DNA from: a virus
Length of the DNA: 27,949 nucleotides
Direction: 5' to 3' (one strand)
IMG/VR virus record: IMGVR_UViG_3300044622_000109
Coordinates: 1 to 27,949 of that record
Made by a program: the position numbers and the translations under genes
Notes under the pieces: generated by a model
What the model was told of the DNA's origin: nothing
The model's input: the letters and a program-made list of their open reading frames with translations, nothing else
The model's database searches: none
Part shown: piece by piece, positions 11,546-19,464 of the stretch
Position numbering within the stretch: position 1 is the stretch's first letter
Layout of the letters: the number at the start of each line of letters is the position of its first letter

Positions 11546-14373
11546 CGGTCGTAGGCTCCAATCAGTGCAAGGCGGGTGAGTGTGTTGGAGACTGTGACGC
11601 TGGTTGGTTCAGCGATTGGGTTGTAGTTGTTAATCACGACACCAGGTTGCGGTTGGCTGCCTGACGTGCCTGCGTTAGTTCCGGAAGTGCGGGAGTTGAC
11701 GGTTGGTGACTTCGGCGCTGTTGCGGTTCCGGTCGTTGTGTACTTTGTGACACCGATGAGGTCTTTGAGCCAGCTTGGAGCGTTGATCTTTCCGATCTTT
11801 GCGATTTCCTTGGCAAGAGTTGCGGCGACTCCGGCAATCTTTCCCTCGATTGAAGTGAGATCGTCTGCGAGGGATTTGACAACCTTCTGAGACTCAGCGA
11901 TGGCTGGGCCGTAGACAGCGTCTGAGACTGACTTGCCCAAGTCCTTGGCTTCCTTCTCGAAGAGGCCTTGGAGTTGGTTGATCTCTGTGATTGCGCCTTT
12001 GCCACCGTCTAGGACGGCAGCGGCTATCTGTGAGCCTGTCTCGACTCCGCTGTTGAGAATCTCTTGAAGGCTGGTCTGATTCAGACCTGCGCTCTGTAGG
12101 GCTTTGATCTGTTGGAAGAAGCCGGTTGCAGCGGTCACACGCTTCTTGAAGTCCGCGATCACTCGCTGAGACGTAACAAGCGAGCCGTTCTGAGCATCGT
12201 TGAGATCAGTCTGCGCCGTGGTTGCTGCGCGCTGCGCATCGGCTAAGTCACGCTCAGCCTTGAGCAAGCGCTCTCGTGCAGTTGCTGCTTGAGTCGAGGA
12301 GATGCCGTACTTAGTCACGGCATCGCTCATTGCTTTGTTCGCAAGAACAATTCTGCCCTGACTATCGGCGAGCTTGTCGTTGGCGTCGGCAAGTGACTCC
12401 TGAAGTTTAGGAAGATCCGCCTCCTGAATGGAGAAGCCTGCGACCGATGTGAACGAGCGGAAACTGTCAACGATTCCCTTCGCGAAGTCTGATGCAGTTT
12501 CCTGCAAGTCCTTCAGGTTGTCCTTGGCTGCCTTGAACGTGTCGCGAAGAACGTCACGAGTCTTTGCAAGGCCCAGGATCTTCTTCTGTGCATCGTCAAC
12601 GGCTTTGATGAGAACCTTGGAACCAGTTTTCTTGATGTCTTCAGCGATTTTTGCAAAGGCGCTTCGGATCTGGTCTTGAGTTCCCTGCACGCCCTTAATG
12701 AACCCGAGTCCGACGTTCTTGCCGATTTCTTGGAAGACCTTGGATGGTGAGGCGATGCCCAGCGCCTTCTTGACGAAGGATGGCAACTTGTCAGTGACGG
12801 TGCTCTTAATGGTATTGATGAGAATGGAGGCCATTGACTTGATGCCGTTGATGAGGCCAGTCATGATGTTCTTGCCGACGTTGAGCATCAGCGATGGGAG
12901 TCTGAGGTAGATGTTGAGCATTCGGCTTGGGATCGTCTTCATGAACCCCAAGAGTCCGTTCAGTCCTGCGACGAAGGCGTTTTTGAGTCCGCCGACTGCG
13001 CCCTTGCCAAGGTTGATGAGGGCAAGGCCTGCCTTGCGGAAGATGCCGAGGATGCCAATGTTCCAGAAGAACTGGAATGCACCAGTGACGGCTTGAATGA
13101 AGCCACTGAAGATTGACTTGACACCGTTCCAGACTTTTTTGAAGTCTCCTGTGAAGACGCCTGCGAAGACGTTGAAGACGCCAGTGATGACCTTGAGTGC
13201 GCCCTTGATGAAGTTGATCGTGCCCTTGAGTGCTCCGATGACTGCATTGCCGATGATCTTGAGGAAGAACTCTGCAACAGGTCGCACAATCGGAAGGACT
13301 GCGGCGAAGGCAGGGACGAGCTGGTTCATGATGATGTCGCCGATTTCCTTGAAAGCTGGACCGACGATGGCGAAGATCTGCTTGCCGAAGTCGCCCACGA
13401 TCTGGATCAGCGGCGTGATGCTTGCGCCGATAGATGTCAGCGCATCCTTGAAGACTTGAACCTTCGCGCTGGTCTTGCCTGACTCATCACCGAATGACTT
13501 GAAGAAGGCGATGATTGGCTGGGCGGCGGTCTTGATTGTCTCGAAGGCTGGCTTGAGGTTGTTAGCCAGGAGAGTCGTCAACTTAGTGACGGCAGGAAGG
13601 AGGGCACTGCCGACTTCGTTTCGGATGTCGACGAAGTTCTTGTTGAGGATTCTGGTCTGGTTGGCGAATCCGTCAGCGGTACGAGCCGCGTCACCTTGTG
13701 CATCCGTGGTCTTGGCAAGGATGAGGGACTGCGCTGCAAGCACCTTGTTGGCTGGGGTAAGTGCGGTCTTGACGCTACTGATTAGTCCAAGGCGCAAAGC
13801 CTCAGCACGCATTGAAGCGTCATCGAGGAGCACACCGTACTTTCGGATCGGCTCGGACTCACCACGAAGAGCAGCACCAAGAGCGGTGATGGCTTCGTCG
13901 GTGCTGGTGTTATAGAAGGAAGACAGGTCGCCAGCAAGTGCTGTGAGTTGAGTTGAGAATCCACCCAGCTCTTTGCCAGTCAGCCCTGCGCTCTTTCCGA
14001 ATACACCGAAAGTCGCAGAGGCATCGAGTGCCTCTTGCTTGGTCAGGAGGATGTTGCGCTTGGAGTCTTCTGCGAAGGCGACGACTGACTTGGTTGCGTC
14101 ACCAAAGATGACCTTGGTCTTGGAGAGAGTCTCAGCGAGGTCGGATGCTCCAGTGATTGCTCCCTTGAAGAAGCCAGCGAGGGCAGCGGTGCCGGCAACA
14201 GCGGCGAGAGGTCCGGCAACGGACTTGAAGGTTCCAAGTAATCCAGAGCCGAACTTCTTGCCACTTGCTGCACCAGCCGCGCCCATCTGTGGGCCGACTT
14301 GACCGTTGAGAGCTGTGCCGAAGCCTCTGGCCGACGGAATGATCTGGAGTGTTGCGTATCCGACGTTGGCCAT
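11542..14373 (-). CDS. Tape measure protein
   Basis: The 943-aa protein has the composition of a tape measure: alanine/glycine-rich, mostly helical, with hydrophobic stretches near the N terminus (PLAAVAGTAALAGFFKGAI) and in the middle (about residues 340-520, many GA/F/I runs). The motif GIASPSKVFQEIGKNVGLGF at roughly 545-565 is a hallmark of siphovirus tape measures. Its length sets tail length; at about 1.5 angstrom per residue, 943 residues suggest a tail near 140 nm, an estimate from the known relation. Coiled-coil segments (AARERLLKAERDLADAQRAA) follow. The ATG at 14373 overlaps the stop of the frameshifted chaperone (TAATG). It is the longest gene but one in the window. Confidence 0.95.
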   Translation of the reverse strand: MANVGYATLQIIPSARGFGTALNGQVGPQMGAAGAASGKKFGSGLLGTFKSVAGPLAAVAGTAALAGFFKGAITGASDLAETLSKTKVIFGDATKSVVAFAEDSKRNILLTKQEALDASATFGVFGKSAGLTGKELGGFSTQLTALAGDLSSFYNTSTDEAITALGAALRGESEPIRKYGVLLDDASMRAEALRLGLISSVKTALTPANKVLAAQSLILAKTTDAQGDAARTADGFANQTRILNKNFVDIRNEVGSALLPAVTKLTTLLANNLKPAFETIKTAAQPIIAFFKSFGDESGKTSAKVQVFKDALTSIGASITPLIQIVGDFGKQIFAIVGPAFKEIGDIIMNQLVPAFAAVLPIVRPVAEFFLKIIGNAVIGALKGTINFIKGALKVITGVFNVFAGVFTGDFKKVWNGVKSIFSGFIQAVTGAFQFFWNIGILGIFRKAGLALINLGKGAVGGLKNAFVAGLNGLLGFMKTIPSRMLNIYLRLPSLMLNVGKNIMTGLINGIKSMASILINTIKSTVTDKLPSFVKKALGIASPSKVFQEIGKNVGLGFIKGVQGTQDQIRSAFAKIAEDIKKTGSKVLIKAVDDAQKKILGLAKTRDVLRDTFKAAKDNLKDLQETASDFAKGIVDSFRSFTSVAGFSIQEADLPKLQESLADANDKLADSQGRIVLANKAMSDAVTKYGISSTQAATARERLLKAERDLADAQRAATTAQTDLNDAQNGSLVTSQRVIADFKKRVTAATGFFQQIKALQSAGLNQTSLQEILNSGVETGSQIAAAVLDGGKGAITEINQLQGLFEKEAKDLGKSVSDAVYGPAIAESQKVVKSLADDLTSIEGKIAGVAATLAKEIAKIGKINAPSWLKDLIGVTKYTTTGTATAPKSPTVNSRTSGTNAGTSGSQPQPGVVINNYNPIAEPTSVTVSNTLTRLALIGAYDR

Positions 14374-14989
14374 TAGGTCTCCGATTCTGTTGTCTGTAAG
14401 CGTTCGCGCTGAGCGAGTAACCGCTCAGCAAGTCTTTTGGCTCGGTTGGCTTCCGCGGTTTCCTTGCCTGTTGGTCGTGCTGGGTGTGGTTCCCCGCTTG
14501 TGGCGTGGAACAAGTCAGTGATGAGGAAGTCAGTCAGAGACCAGCCGAAGGTGATGTCGTTCTGTGCTGCCCATGTCGCCGATCCTGGTGGCAGGTATGC
14601 AACAAGAACTGACAGGCGACGAAGTGAGAGCTTGCCGTGGTAGAAGTCCGAAAGGTCGACTTGGTAGTAACGCTGGAGGTCTGCCTCTAGCGCTTCCCCA
14701 TGCTCGCGGAGTAACCCGACAAGCTCAGTCAGTTTCCCTGGAGACCGACTGCCTTAGCGATTGCCTGGAAGAGTTCATTGAGGTCAGTCACCTTGCGAGG
14801 CTTTGCCTTGAACTTTGCCCACTGATCCGGTCCCAATAGGGCACGGACGATGGAGACAATCTTGTCGTCTTCTACTGCTTCAAGGACCTCTAGGTCCCAT
14901 TCCATTGTATTATCAACGGAGTACTTCACGCCATCGAAGGTGAAGGACGGACGGACCTTGGTTGCTTCTGCTTTTGCTGGAGTTGTCAT
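14373..14989 (-). CDS. Tail assembly chaperone, long form made by -1 ribosomal frameshift (205 aa)
   Basis: The short chaperone frame ends ...GLQGN-stop with the codons CAG GGA AAC TGA. The last bases of CAG plus GGA AAC form the slippery heptamer G-GGA-AAC (14738-14732). Slipping back one base reads the C of AAC again, then continues in an open frame of 119 codons (LTELVGLLREHGEALEADLQ...) ending TAA at 14375-14373, one base overlapping the tape measure ATG. The product is 86 + 119 = 205 aa. This matches the lambda G/GT-type arrangement, in which both forms are needed to assemble the tail around the tape measure. The C-terminal extension is helical and ends in a basic coiled-coil-like segment (AKRLAERLLAQRERLQ). 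Confidence 0.85.
14729..14989 (-). CDS. Tail assembly chaperone, short form (86 aa)
   Basis: This 86-aa product starts at ATG 14989 (AAAGGAAA upstream) and ends at the TGA immediately after the slippery site. It has the profile of actinophage tail assembly chaperones: a short beta N terminus (RPSFTFDGVKYSV), then helices (MEWDLEVLEAVEDDKIVSIV, DQWAKFKAK, LNELFQAIAKAVGL). It lies between the major tail protein and the tape measure, the conserved place for this gene. It acts in the cytoplasm by binding the tape measure before tube polymerisation and is not kept in the virion. It is the more abundant of the two forms in known cases. Confidence 0.88.
   Translation of the reverse strand: MTTPAKAEATKVRPSFTFDGVKYSVDNTMEWDLEVLEAVEDDKIVSIVRALLGPDQWAKFKAKPRKVTDLNELFQAIAKAVGLQGN
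14732..14738 (-). promoter_or_regulatory. Slippery heptamer GGGAAAC for -1 programmed frameshifting
   Basis: On the minus strand the heptamer G-GGA-AAC is in the correct phase of the short chaperone frame (X-XXY-YYZ), directly before the zero-frame TGA. A slip of -1 enters a 119-codon frame ending at the tape measure start. A weak downstream stem (GCTTG with CGAGC) is possible but not convincing. Confidence 0.85.
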
Positions 14990-15038
14990 TGGTATTTCCT
15001 TTCGCGGTGCGCGGTTAGTGGCGGATTGTTAGAGAAGA

Positions 15039-15066
15039 GCTGGGCCGCTCCGCGCAACGGCCCAGC
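15039..15066 (-). terminator. Hairpin after the major tail protein gene
   Basis: The 9-bp arms GCTGGGCCG and CGGCCCAGC face each other across a 10-nt loop, 22 nt after the major tail protein stop. On the leftward transcript they are followed by TCTTCTCT. It probably terminates a fraction of transcripts, so that the highly needed tail tube protein is made in excess over the chaperone and tape measure. Confidence 0.7.
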
Positions 15067-15087
15067 CCTCCACTTTTCAGTCTCTGA

Positions 15088-15636
15088 TTAAGAGGCTGAA
15101 GATGGACCAGAGATTTCGGTGTATAGAGAACCGTCTGTCTCTGGGTAGATCGTTACTGTCACTTCATAGACAGTTAGGCCAGACTCAGACTCGACAACTT
15201 CGCCAACTTCTTCAACAACTGCACGCTTGACAGTGCGGCGCTTTGTAGCGCTGCCGTCGCGTGTCTCGAAGCCGATTGCGAACTCTGTCAGAGTTGGAAC
15301 CTTGACGCTCTTGGTTGTTACGCCAGAAGCGGTGGTGCGAGTTGAGCCAGGGTTAACAAGACCGAAGACAGTTGCGTTGTCTTCTAGGCATGTGAACTTG
15401 ATGGTGCGCTTGTGCTTTGACTTGGTCTTCTTGACCAAGAGGCCGCCCCAAGCATAAATCTCGTTTGACTCCTCTTCGCGAGACTCGGCAAAGCCGGCTT
15501 CTCCGTCGAGTAGTCCAACGGCTGTCCAGGCATTACCCCAGGCGCTTGTGACGTTGGTTGGTCCAGTCGCGTTCGCAGTACCGATGTAAACATCAGCATT
15601 CTGCCAGAGCGCGGCGTTTGTGGCGTCTCCCGCCAT
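15088..15636 (-). CDS. Major tail (tube) protein
   Basis: The 182-aa protein starts at ATG 15636 behind a strong GAAGGAG site. It begins MAGDATNAALWQNADVYIGT and is beta-rich, with EESNEIYAWGG and VKKTKSKHKRTIKFTCLE segments characteristic of actinophage tail tube proteins. The final residues (TISG...) form a small C-terminal extension, possibly surface exposed. It polymerises as rings that form the tail tube. Position supports the assignment: it follows the tail terminator and connector genes and precedes the tail assembly chaperone. A hairpin lies directly downstream, in keeping with high expression. Confidence 0.9.
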   Translation of the reverse strand: MAGDATNAALWQNADVYIGTANATGPTNVTSAWGNAWTAVGLLDGEAGFAESREEESNEIYAWGGLLVKKTKSKHKRTIKFTCLEDNATVFGLVNPGSTRTTASGVTTKSVKVPTLTEFAIGFETRDGSATKRRTVKRAVVEEVGEVVESESGLTVYEVTVTIYPETDGSLYTEISGPSSAS

Positions 15637-15651
15637 AGTTTGTCTCCTTCG

Positions 15652-16071
15652 TTAGAGGGTGGAAGGTCGCAGTGAGACTGCGACCGTGAAACTGGAGAGA
15701 GGGTCGCCGCTCTCCGGATCACTGGTTGGGATTACTCCCGACAGTGGCTTGCATACGCGGATGCGCGCATCGCCCTCGAATGAGAGCAACAACGCTCGGC
15801 AGGCTTGAGCTAAGGCAATGCCTTTGGCTTCGGTGCTATGCCAGACCGAAACTCGGATGGTCGCTTCCTCGTTGACTTGCTGAGTCAGTGATGACCCATC
15901 AAGACGGACGAGGATGTATGGGGTGTGCTTCTTGTCCAGGGACTTGTCTGTTGGGACCTTGGTGCCAACAGTTGCGCCCTGTGCGTAAGACTGATCGACA
16001 AGCTCCAAGCGGTCGCGGAGTGTTTCAACGACTGCGAGCATTGCGTCAGGAAAGATGATGATCGGCTTCAT
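15652..16071 (-). CDS. Tail terminator / tail completion protein
   Basis: The 139-aa product starts at ATG 16071, overlapping the upstream stop by one base (TAATG). It begins MKPIIIFPDAMLAVVETLRDRLE, then a strand-rich part (TPYILVRLDGSS, EATIRVSVWHSTEAKGIALAQACRALL), and ends in beta strands. This alpha/beta plan, with an IRVSVWH strand followed by a long helix, fits lambda gpU/HK97 gp10-type tail terminators, which cap the tail and join it to the head. The gene order (adaptor, stopper, connector, terminator, tube) supports it. Family membership is inferred from fold pattern and order, not from a decisive motif. Confidence 0.7.
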   Translation of the reverse strand: MKPIIIFPDAMLAVVETLRDRLELVDQSYAQGATVGTKVPTDKSLDKKHTPYILVRLDGSSLTQQVNEEATIRVSVWHSTEAKGIALAQACRALLLSFEGDARIRVCKPLSGVIPTSDPESGDPLSSFTVAVSLRPSTL

Positions 16072-16352
16072 TAGTTGCCCTTCACTTGTAGGCCTTGACT
16101 TGCAGCGGCCTGGGTGAGAGCGCCGTACTTGGCCTGAATACCCATGCCGATTGGGTGCTTGATAAGCACCGCCGATGCGGCACGGTCTGTGGTGTAGTGC
16201 TCGACCTTGATCTCGGCATCGTGCTTGGCGACACCTTCATTGGAGCGAGCTGCGCTTCCGACTGCCTCAGCAAGAGAGGTGATCTCGTTGCGAACTTCGC
16301 TTTGCTTGAGCATCAGGCTCATGCCAACGCGGTCAAGTCGGACGATGGCCAT
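16071..16352 (-). CDS. Neck/tail completion protein (93 aa)
   Basis: The product starts at ATG 16352, directly after the upstream stop (TAAATG). It is helical at the N terminus (LKQSEVRNEITSLAEAVGSAARS), then has a strand (DAEIKVEHYTTDRAASAVLIKH) and a glycine-rich turn. Small proteins with this plan at this place are usually HK97 gp10-like or neck proteins between the head and the tail terminator. There is no motif that proves it. The short 63-aa frame in the same DNA is a shadow. Confidence 0.55.
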   Translation of the reverse strand: MAIVRLDRVGMSLMLKQSEVRNEITSLAEAVGSAARSNEGVAKHDAEIKVEHYTTDRAASAVLIKHPIGMGIQAKYGALTQAAASQGLQVKGN

Positions 16353-16691
16353 TTAGCCCTCTAACTTGCGCACTCGCGCTTGGATGTGCGTCTTGGTGCG
16401 AAGGTTGCGGCCAACAACTGGCTCACCTTCAACGGTGTAAGTGGTGGATTCGATCTGAACCTGGTCGCGTGGACCGATGACGGTGTCGGCTGGAAGGTAG
16501 AGGCGGAAGAACGCGCTGGAGCTGTTGCGCTCTGCGTCCTTGTTTTCCCCACCTGTTCCTCGTTCGGCCTGGAGCCAGCCCTTAGTGGAAACCACGTCGC
16601 TGTCTTCGTTGAAGTCGACTGTTGGGTTGCCGTACTCATCCAAGATGGTTGCTGGATGAATGATGAGGACCTCGTCTGGGAGGTTGGTCAT
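16353..16691 (-). CDS. Head-tail stopper (head closure) protein
   Basis: From ATG 16691 the product is 112 aa: a short N terminus (MTNLPDEVLIIHPAT), then an SH3-like beta barrel pattern with GWLQAERGT, AFFRLYLPADT, VIGPRDQVQIESTTYTVEGEP and VGRNLRTKTHIQARVRKL. This matches the head-closure or stopper proteins of siphoviruses (SPP1 gp16-like), which seal the portal channel. A TTG at 16697 would overlap the upstream stop (TTGA) and is an alternative start; no good ribosome site is seen for either, so translational coupling is likely. Confidence 0.75.
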   Translation of the reverse strand: MTNLPDEVLIIHPATILDEYGNPTVDFNEDSDVVSTKGWLQAERGTGGENKDAERNSSSAFFRLYLPADTVIGPRDQVQIESTTYTVEGEPVVGRNLRTKTHIQARVRKLEG

Positions 16692-16693
16692 TA

Positions 16694-17131
16694 TCAATCG
16701 AGGTTGCCCATGTAGTAGTCGTCAGGCAGTGGCGTTGTTGGGTCGTAGTACTCCGAAGGAGTACGAATCGTGCCCATGCCTGCGCCACCTGTACCAGCGG
16801 CCATGCGCACAATGCGGCGCTCGTCCTCTGTGAGGTAGACGCCGCCGACGTTGTCGGTGCGGTATGAGTAGTCGCCGATCTGCTCAGAGGAGAACCCGTC
16901 AGGATTCTTGTACTCACGAAGAGCCGCCTTGATGACGATGGTGACAACCTGAGCCGGAGCGGTGACAGTGCCACCGTCCAGCCAAGGCTTGCCAGCCTCG
17001 GCTCTGACCAGAGATGAAGCATCCTCAAGAGACGCATTGGCACGAGCAAGGTCAGCGCCCTGCAAAGACCCGATTTCAAGACCGAGTCGAAGTTCGAGAG
17101 CTGATACCTCAGCAAGTGCTTTCAGTGTCAT
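16694..17131 (-). CDS. Head-tail connector / adaptor protein
   Basis: The 145-aa protein has a helical body (ADLARANASLEDASSLVRAEAG, then APAQVVTIVIKAALREYKNPDG), then GFSSEQIGDYSYRTDN and a C-terminal helix (TEDERRIVRMAAG). This helical bundle, with the signature of a Trp/Pro-linked second half, fits the SPP1 gp15/HK97 gp6-like adaptors that bind the portal. It is the first gene after the coat protein, the usual place. ATG 17131 has only a weak GGAAAC upstream. The gene has no other visible domain. Confidence 0.75.
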   Translation of the reverse strand: MTLKALAEVSALELRLGLEIGSLQGADLARANASLEDASSLVRAEAGKPWLDGGTVTAPAQVVTIVIKAALREYKNPDGFSSEQIGDYSYRTDNVGGVYLTEDERRIVRMAAGTGGAGMGTIRTPSEYYDPTTPLPDDYYMGNLD

Positions 17132-17175
17132 TGAGTGTGTTTCCTATCTTCTAGTCAGAGCCGAGGGTTGGTTAC

Positions 17176-18084
17176 TTATGAACCGTTAGCAGATACCTTC
17201 ACCGCAGGGATTGCGGCAGTGCCGTCAACCTGCTTGGTCAAAGACATAGTCTCTGTACCGATGAAAGTTGACACGATTGAACGGTCAGCTAGAACAGTTG
17301 GGTCATAGTCACGGATGTAGCGAAGAGCAAAGCCGTTCGCTGCAACTGACTGACCGAATGTGACGCCTTCTGGAACGCGTGGAGCGCGCACTGCAAGAGT
17401 GAACGCGTCGCGGTGGTAGAAGTAGCCAGCTCCCGCAGGAAGCATGTTGGACTCGATGATTTCGAAGCCCATCAAGCGGCCAAGTGAAGCCTCGCGAAGT
17501 GCATCGCCAGTTCCAGCCTCGTTGACCTTGCGAAGTAGGTCGCTCTTCAATAGAGCAGCCGCTACGTCAGTGCCTACGGCAGCGACGAGGTTAGTTGTTG
17601 GGACTCCCATTTCGCGGAGCTTCTTGCGAGCCTCTGCGAATGCTGAGATGTAGTCGGATCCCCATGTGAGGCCGATTCCAGCAAGAGCTGCGATCTCGTC
17701 TGCAACTGCCTTCTCAACTGAGTAAGCAACCGCAGTTGTCTGTGGAAGTAGAACCTGGCGACCAAAGTCTTCAAGTTCCATGTTGAGGTCTTCGTCAGTC
17801 AATGAGACTGCGCTGTAAACCTGCTTTGAGATTGTTACTGGCTGAACCGCTGGCTCAGTGATTGTTGAGACAGTGATTGCAGAAGTTGCACCGTATGCGC
17901 GGTCGTTAGCAGTTAGAGCCAACGGACGCTTCACGTTTACAACGTTTCCAACTCCACCAGCGAAGTCAGCTTCGAAGTCGCGGTTGATTGTGCGAGCAAG
18001 CACCATGTCAGGCAATAGAAGCCCGAGTGCTGTTGAGGCGATTTTGCCTGCAACGTTTTCCTGTGTTCTGAATGTATTTGCCAT
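17176..18084 (-). CDS. Major capsid protein (P22 coat protein-like, HK97 fold)
   Basis: The 302-aa protein has the N-terminal pattern MANTFRTQENVAGKIASTAL...LLPDMVLARTINRDFEADF, GVGNVVNVKRP, then a beta-rich body with VQPVTISKQVYSAVSLTDED and a long helical spine segment (VEKAVADEIAALAG). This layout is that of P22 gp5-like coat proteins that occur in many actinophages, and it adopts the HK97 fold. About 300 aa is short for P22 gp5 (430 aa) because the insertion domain is missing. It lies directly downstream of the scaffold gene. The ATG at 18084 follows a rather distant AAAGGA site (12 nt). Confidence 0.9.
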   Translation of the reverse strand: MANTFRTQENVAGKIASTALGLLLPDMVLARTINRDFEADFAGGVGNVVNVKRPLALTANDRAYGATSAITVSTITEPAVQPVTISKQVYSAVSLTDEDLNMELEDFGRQVLLPQTTAVAYSVEKAVADEIAALAGIGLTWGSDYISAFAEARKKLREMGVPTTNLVAAVGTDVAAALLKSDLLRKVNEAGTGDALREASLGRLMGFEIIESNMLPAGAGYFYHRDAFTLAVRAPRVPEGVTFGQSVAANGFALRYIRDYDPTVLADRSIVSTFIGTETMSLTKQVDGTAAIPAVKVSANGS

Positions 18085-18121
18085 TTGGCGTTGGTTTCCT
18101 TTCAGGAGGACCGTTTAGTGG

Positions 18122-18655
18122 TTAGTAGCGTGCGCGAATCTTTGCGGCAGTTGCCGCAGGGTCGAAGGCGTCGTCTGTGTCAGCGCCTGAGCCTGGAACA
18201 AGCCGAGGCTTGGGTTTTCCAGGCACTTCATCGGCGGGACGCTTGGAAGCGCCAGCCCAATCGGCAAGCGCCTTGGCGCGTGCCTCAATCTCTTCGCGGT
18301 TGGAGCCGTTGAGAAGGTCGGCAGGGACGCCGTATTCCTTCGCGACTTCAGCGACGAGAAGAGCTGAGCGAGTCTGGTTCAGTTCGGCCTCTGCACGCTC
18401 TGCGCGCTCTTGGATTCGCTGAAGCTCACTCTTTTCCGCATCTTCCTTCTCGGCCAGTTTCTTGCGAAGGTCTGCGAGTTCATCCTTGGCTTTCTTGGAT
18501 TCATCGCGCAGGTTCGTCACAAGACGTGCGGCACGGTCAGGGTCGAAATCACCCTCCCAGCCTGGAGCCTTGCCATCTGTCGGTGCGGTTTCGTTTGTTG
18601 CGGAATCGACCGGAGCGGTTGCATCGGTCGCTTTATCTGTTGGCTCGTTAGCCAT
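18122..18655 (-). CDS. Scaffold protein
   Basis: ATG 18655 has AGGAGG 6 nt upstream and gives 177 aa. The N-terminal 45 residues are polar and disordered (threonine, alanine and aspartate rich), the middle is a long coiled coil (residues about 50-110, SKKAKDELADLRKKLAEKED...RAERAEAELNQTR), and the C terminus is again flexible and ends in basic AAKIRARY, a likely coat-binding tip. This is the classic scaffold architecture, and the gene is directly upstream of the capsid gene. A longer frame reaching back to 18748 has no ribosome site and overlaps the VG15-like gene, so I rejected it. Confidence 0.9.
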   Translation of the reverse strand: MANEPTDKATDATAPVDSATNETAPTDGKAPGWEGDFDPDRAARLVTNLRDESKKAKDELADLRKKLAEKEDAEKSELQRIQERAERAEAELNQTRSALLVAEVAKEYGVPADLLNGSNREEIEARAKALADWAGASKRPADEVPGKPKPRLVPGSGADTDDAFDPAATAAKIRARY

Positions 18656-18679
18656 AGTCATCCTCCTGGGATGTGAAGT

Positions 18680-18699
18680 CCCAACGCCCTTGCGTTGGG
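18680..18699 (-). repeat. Hairpin between the VG15-like gene and the scaffold gene
   Basis: The 8-bp arms CCCAACGC and GCGTTGGG enclose a 4-nt loop (AAGG on the leftward transcript). There is no T run after it, so a full terminator is unlikely. It sits 19 nt upstream of the scaffold AGGAGG site and could be an attenuator or an RNA processing or stability element that raises scaffold and coat expression. Confidence 0.45.
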
Positions 18700-18708
18700 A
18701 AGATCTGG

Positions 18709-19464
18709 TCAGCCCTCTAGGTAGAGGGACTGGTATTGCTTGCGCCATGCTTGGACGGCTTTGTTGTTGCCGTCTCCACCAGGGAACTTGCCTGAGACCG
18801 TCTCGTCGTATGACGCACGGAACTCTTCAGCTCGACCTGGCCATGGTGCGTTGAAGTCAAAGACTGGGACCGGTGTGCAACCGCACCCATCGTGCGACTT
18901 GAACTTGGCCGTCGTTTCCGACTTGTATGCAGGACCTCGACTGGCTAACAGTGCGCAGAACGCGCAAGGCCTGCCGTCGGTTAAGCGCGCCCAGCCGACT
19001 GAACGGTTGTCGCGCTTTACACTGCTAAGGATAGTCCCTCGGCCACCATTTATGACGTGACGCTGAGCGGCCTTAGCCGTTGCTCTCAGTGCTGCATCTC
19101 TGGCTGCAAAGGCGTCTCGTCCTTGTGAGAGTGAGGCCTTGATGTTGATCGGACCAGTGACAAGCAGACTCGTGAAGAGCTGCTTTTCATCAACCGTCTC
19201 AGACAGTGTTGGAGTGAACTGACTGGTGATGTCAGCGTCTTGACGGATCCCGAGGTAGTAAGTCGAGCCGAGGCTTGCACTCACTCTGCGACGAGCGTTG
19301 ACCACGGCTTGCATTGCTGCGAAGTAGCCAGCAAAGGACTGGTCTACGTTGTTGACGTCTAGGAGTGGGAAGACTCGTGCGACGTCAAGAGCGACAATGG
19401 CTTGAAGTCTTGCTTGTGCGAGGCGGTGTTGTTCAGAGAGTCGCGCCTGTTCGGCGTATCCCAT
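18709..19464 (-). CDS. VG15/MuF-like minor capsid protein
   Basis: The 251-aa protein is helical in its N-terminal half and carries a zinc-binding-like block at residues 157-197: C167-x-x-C170, then H191 and C194-x-C196, in the sequence GRPCAFCALLAS...SHDGCGC. This is the signature of the VG15 branch of MuF-like minor head proteins, which bind the portal and may be ejected with the DNA. The ATG at 19464 overlaps the portal stop by one base (TAATG), the usual portal-MuF order. No C-terminal toxin domain of the kind sometimes fused to MuF proteins is present; the protein ends after the metal site and a short helical tail. Confidence 0.85.
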   Translation of the reverse strand: MGYAEQARLSEQHRLAQARLQAIVALDVARVFPLLDVNNVDQSFAGYFAAMQAVVNARRRVSASLGSTYYLGIRQDADITSQFTPTLSETVDEKQLFTSLLVTGPINIKASLSQGRDAFAARDAALRATAKAAQRHVINGGRGTILSSVKRDNRSVGWARLTDGRPCAFCALLASRGPAYKSETTAKFKSHDGCGCTPVPVFDFNAPWPGRAEEFRASYDETVSGKFPGGDGNNKAVQAWRKQYQSLYLEG

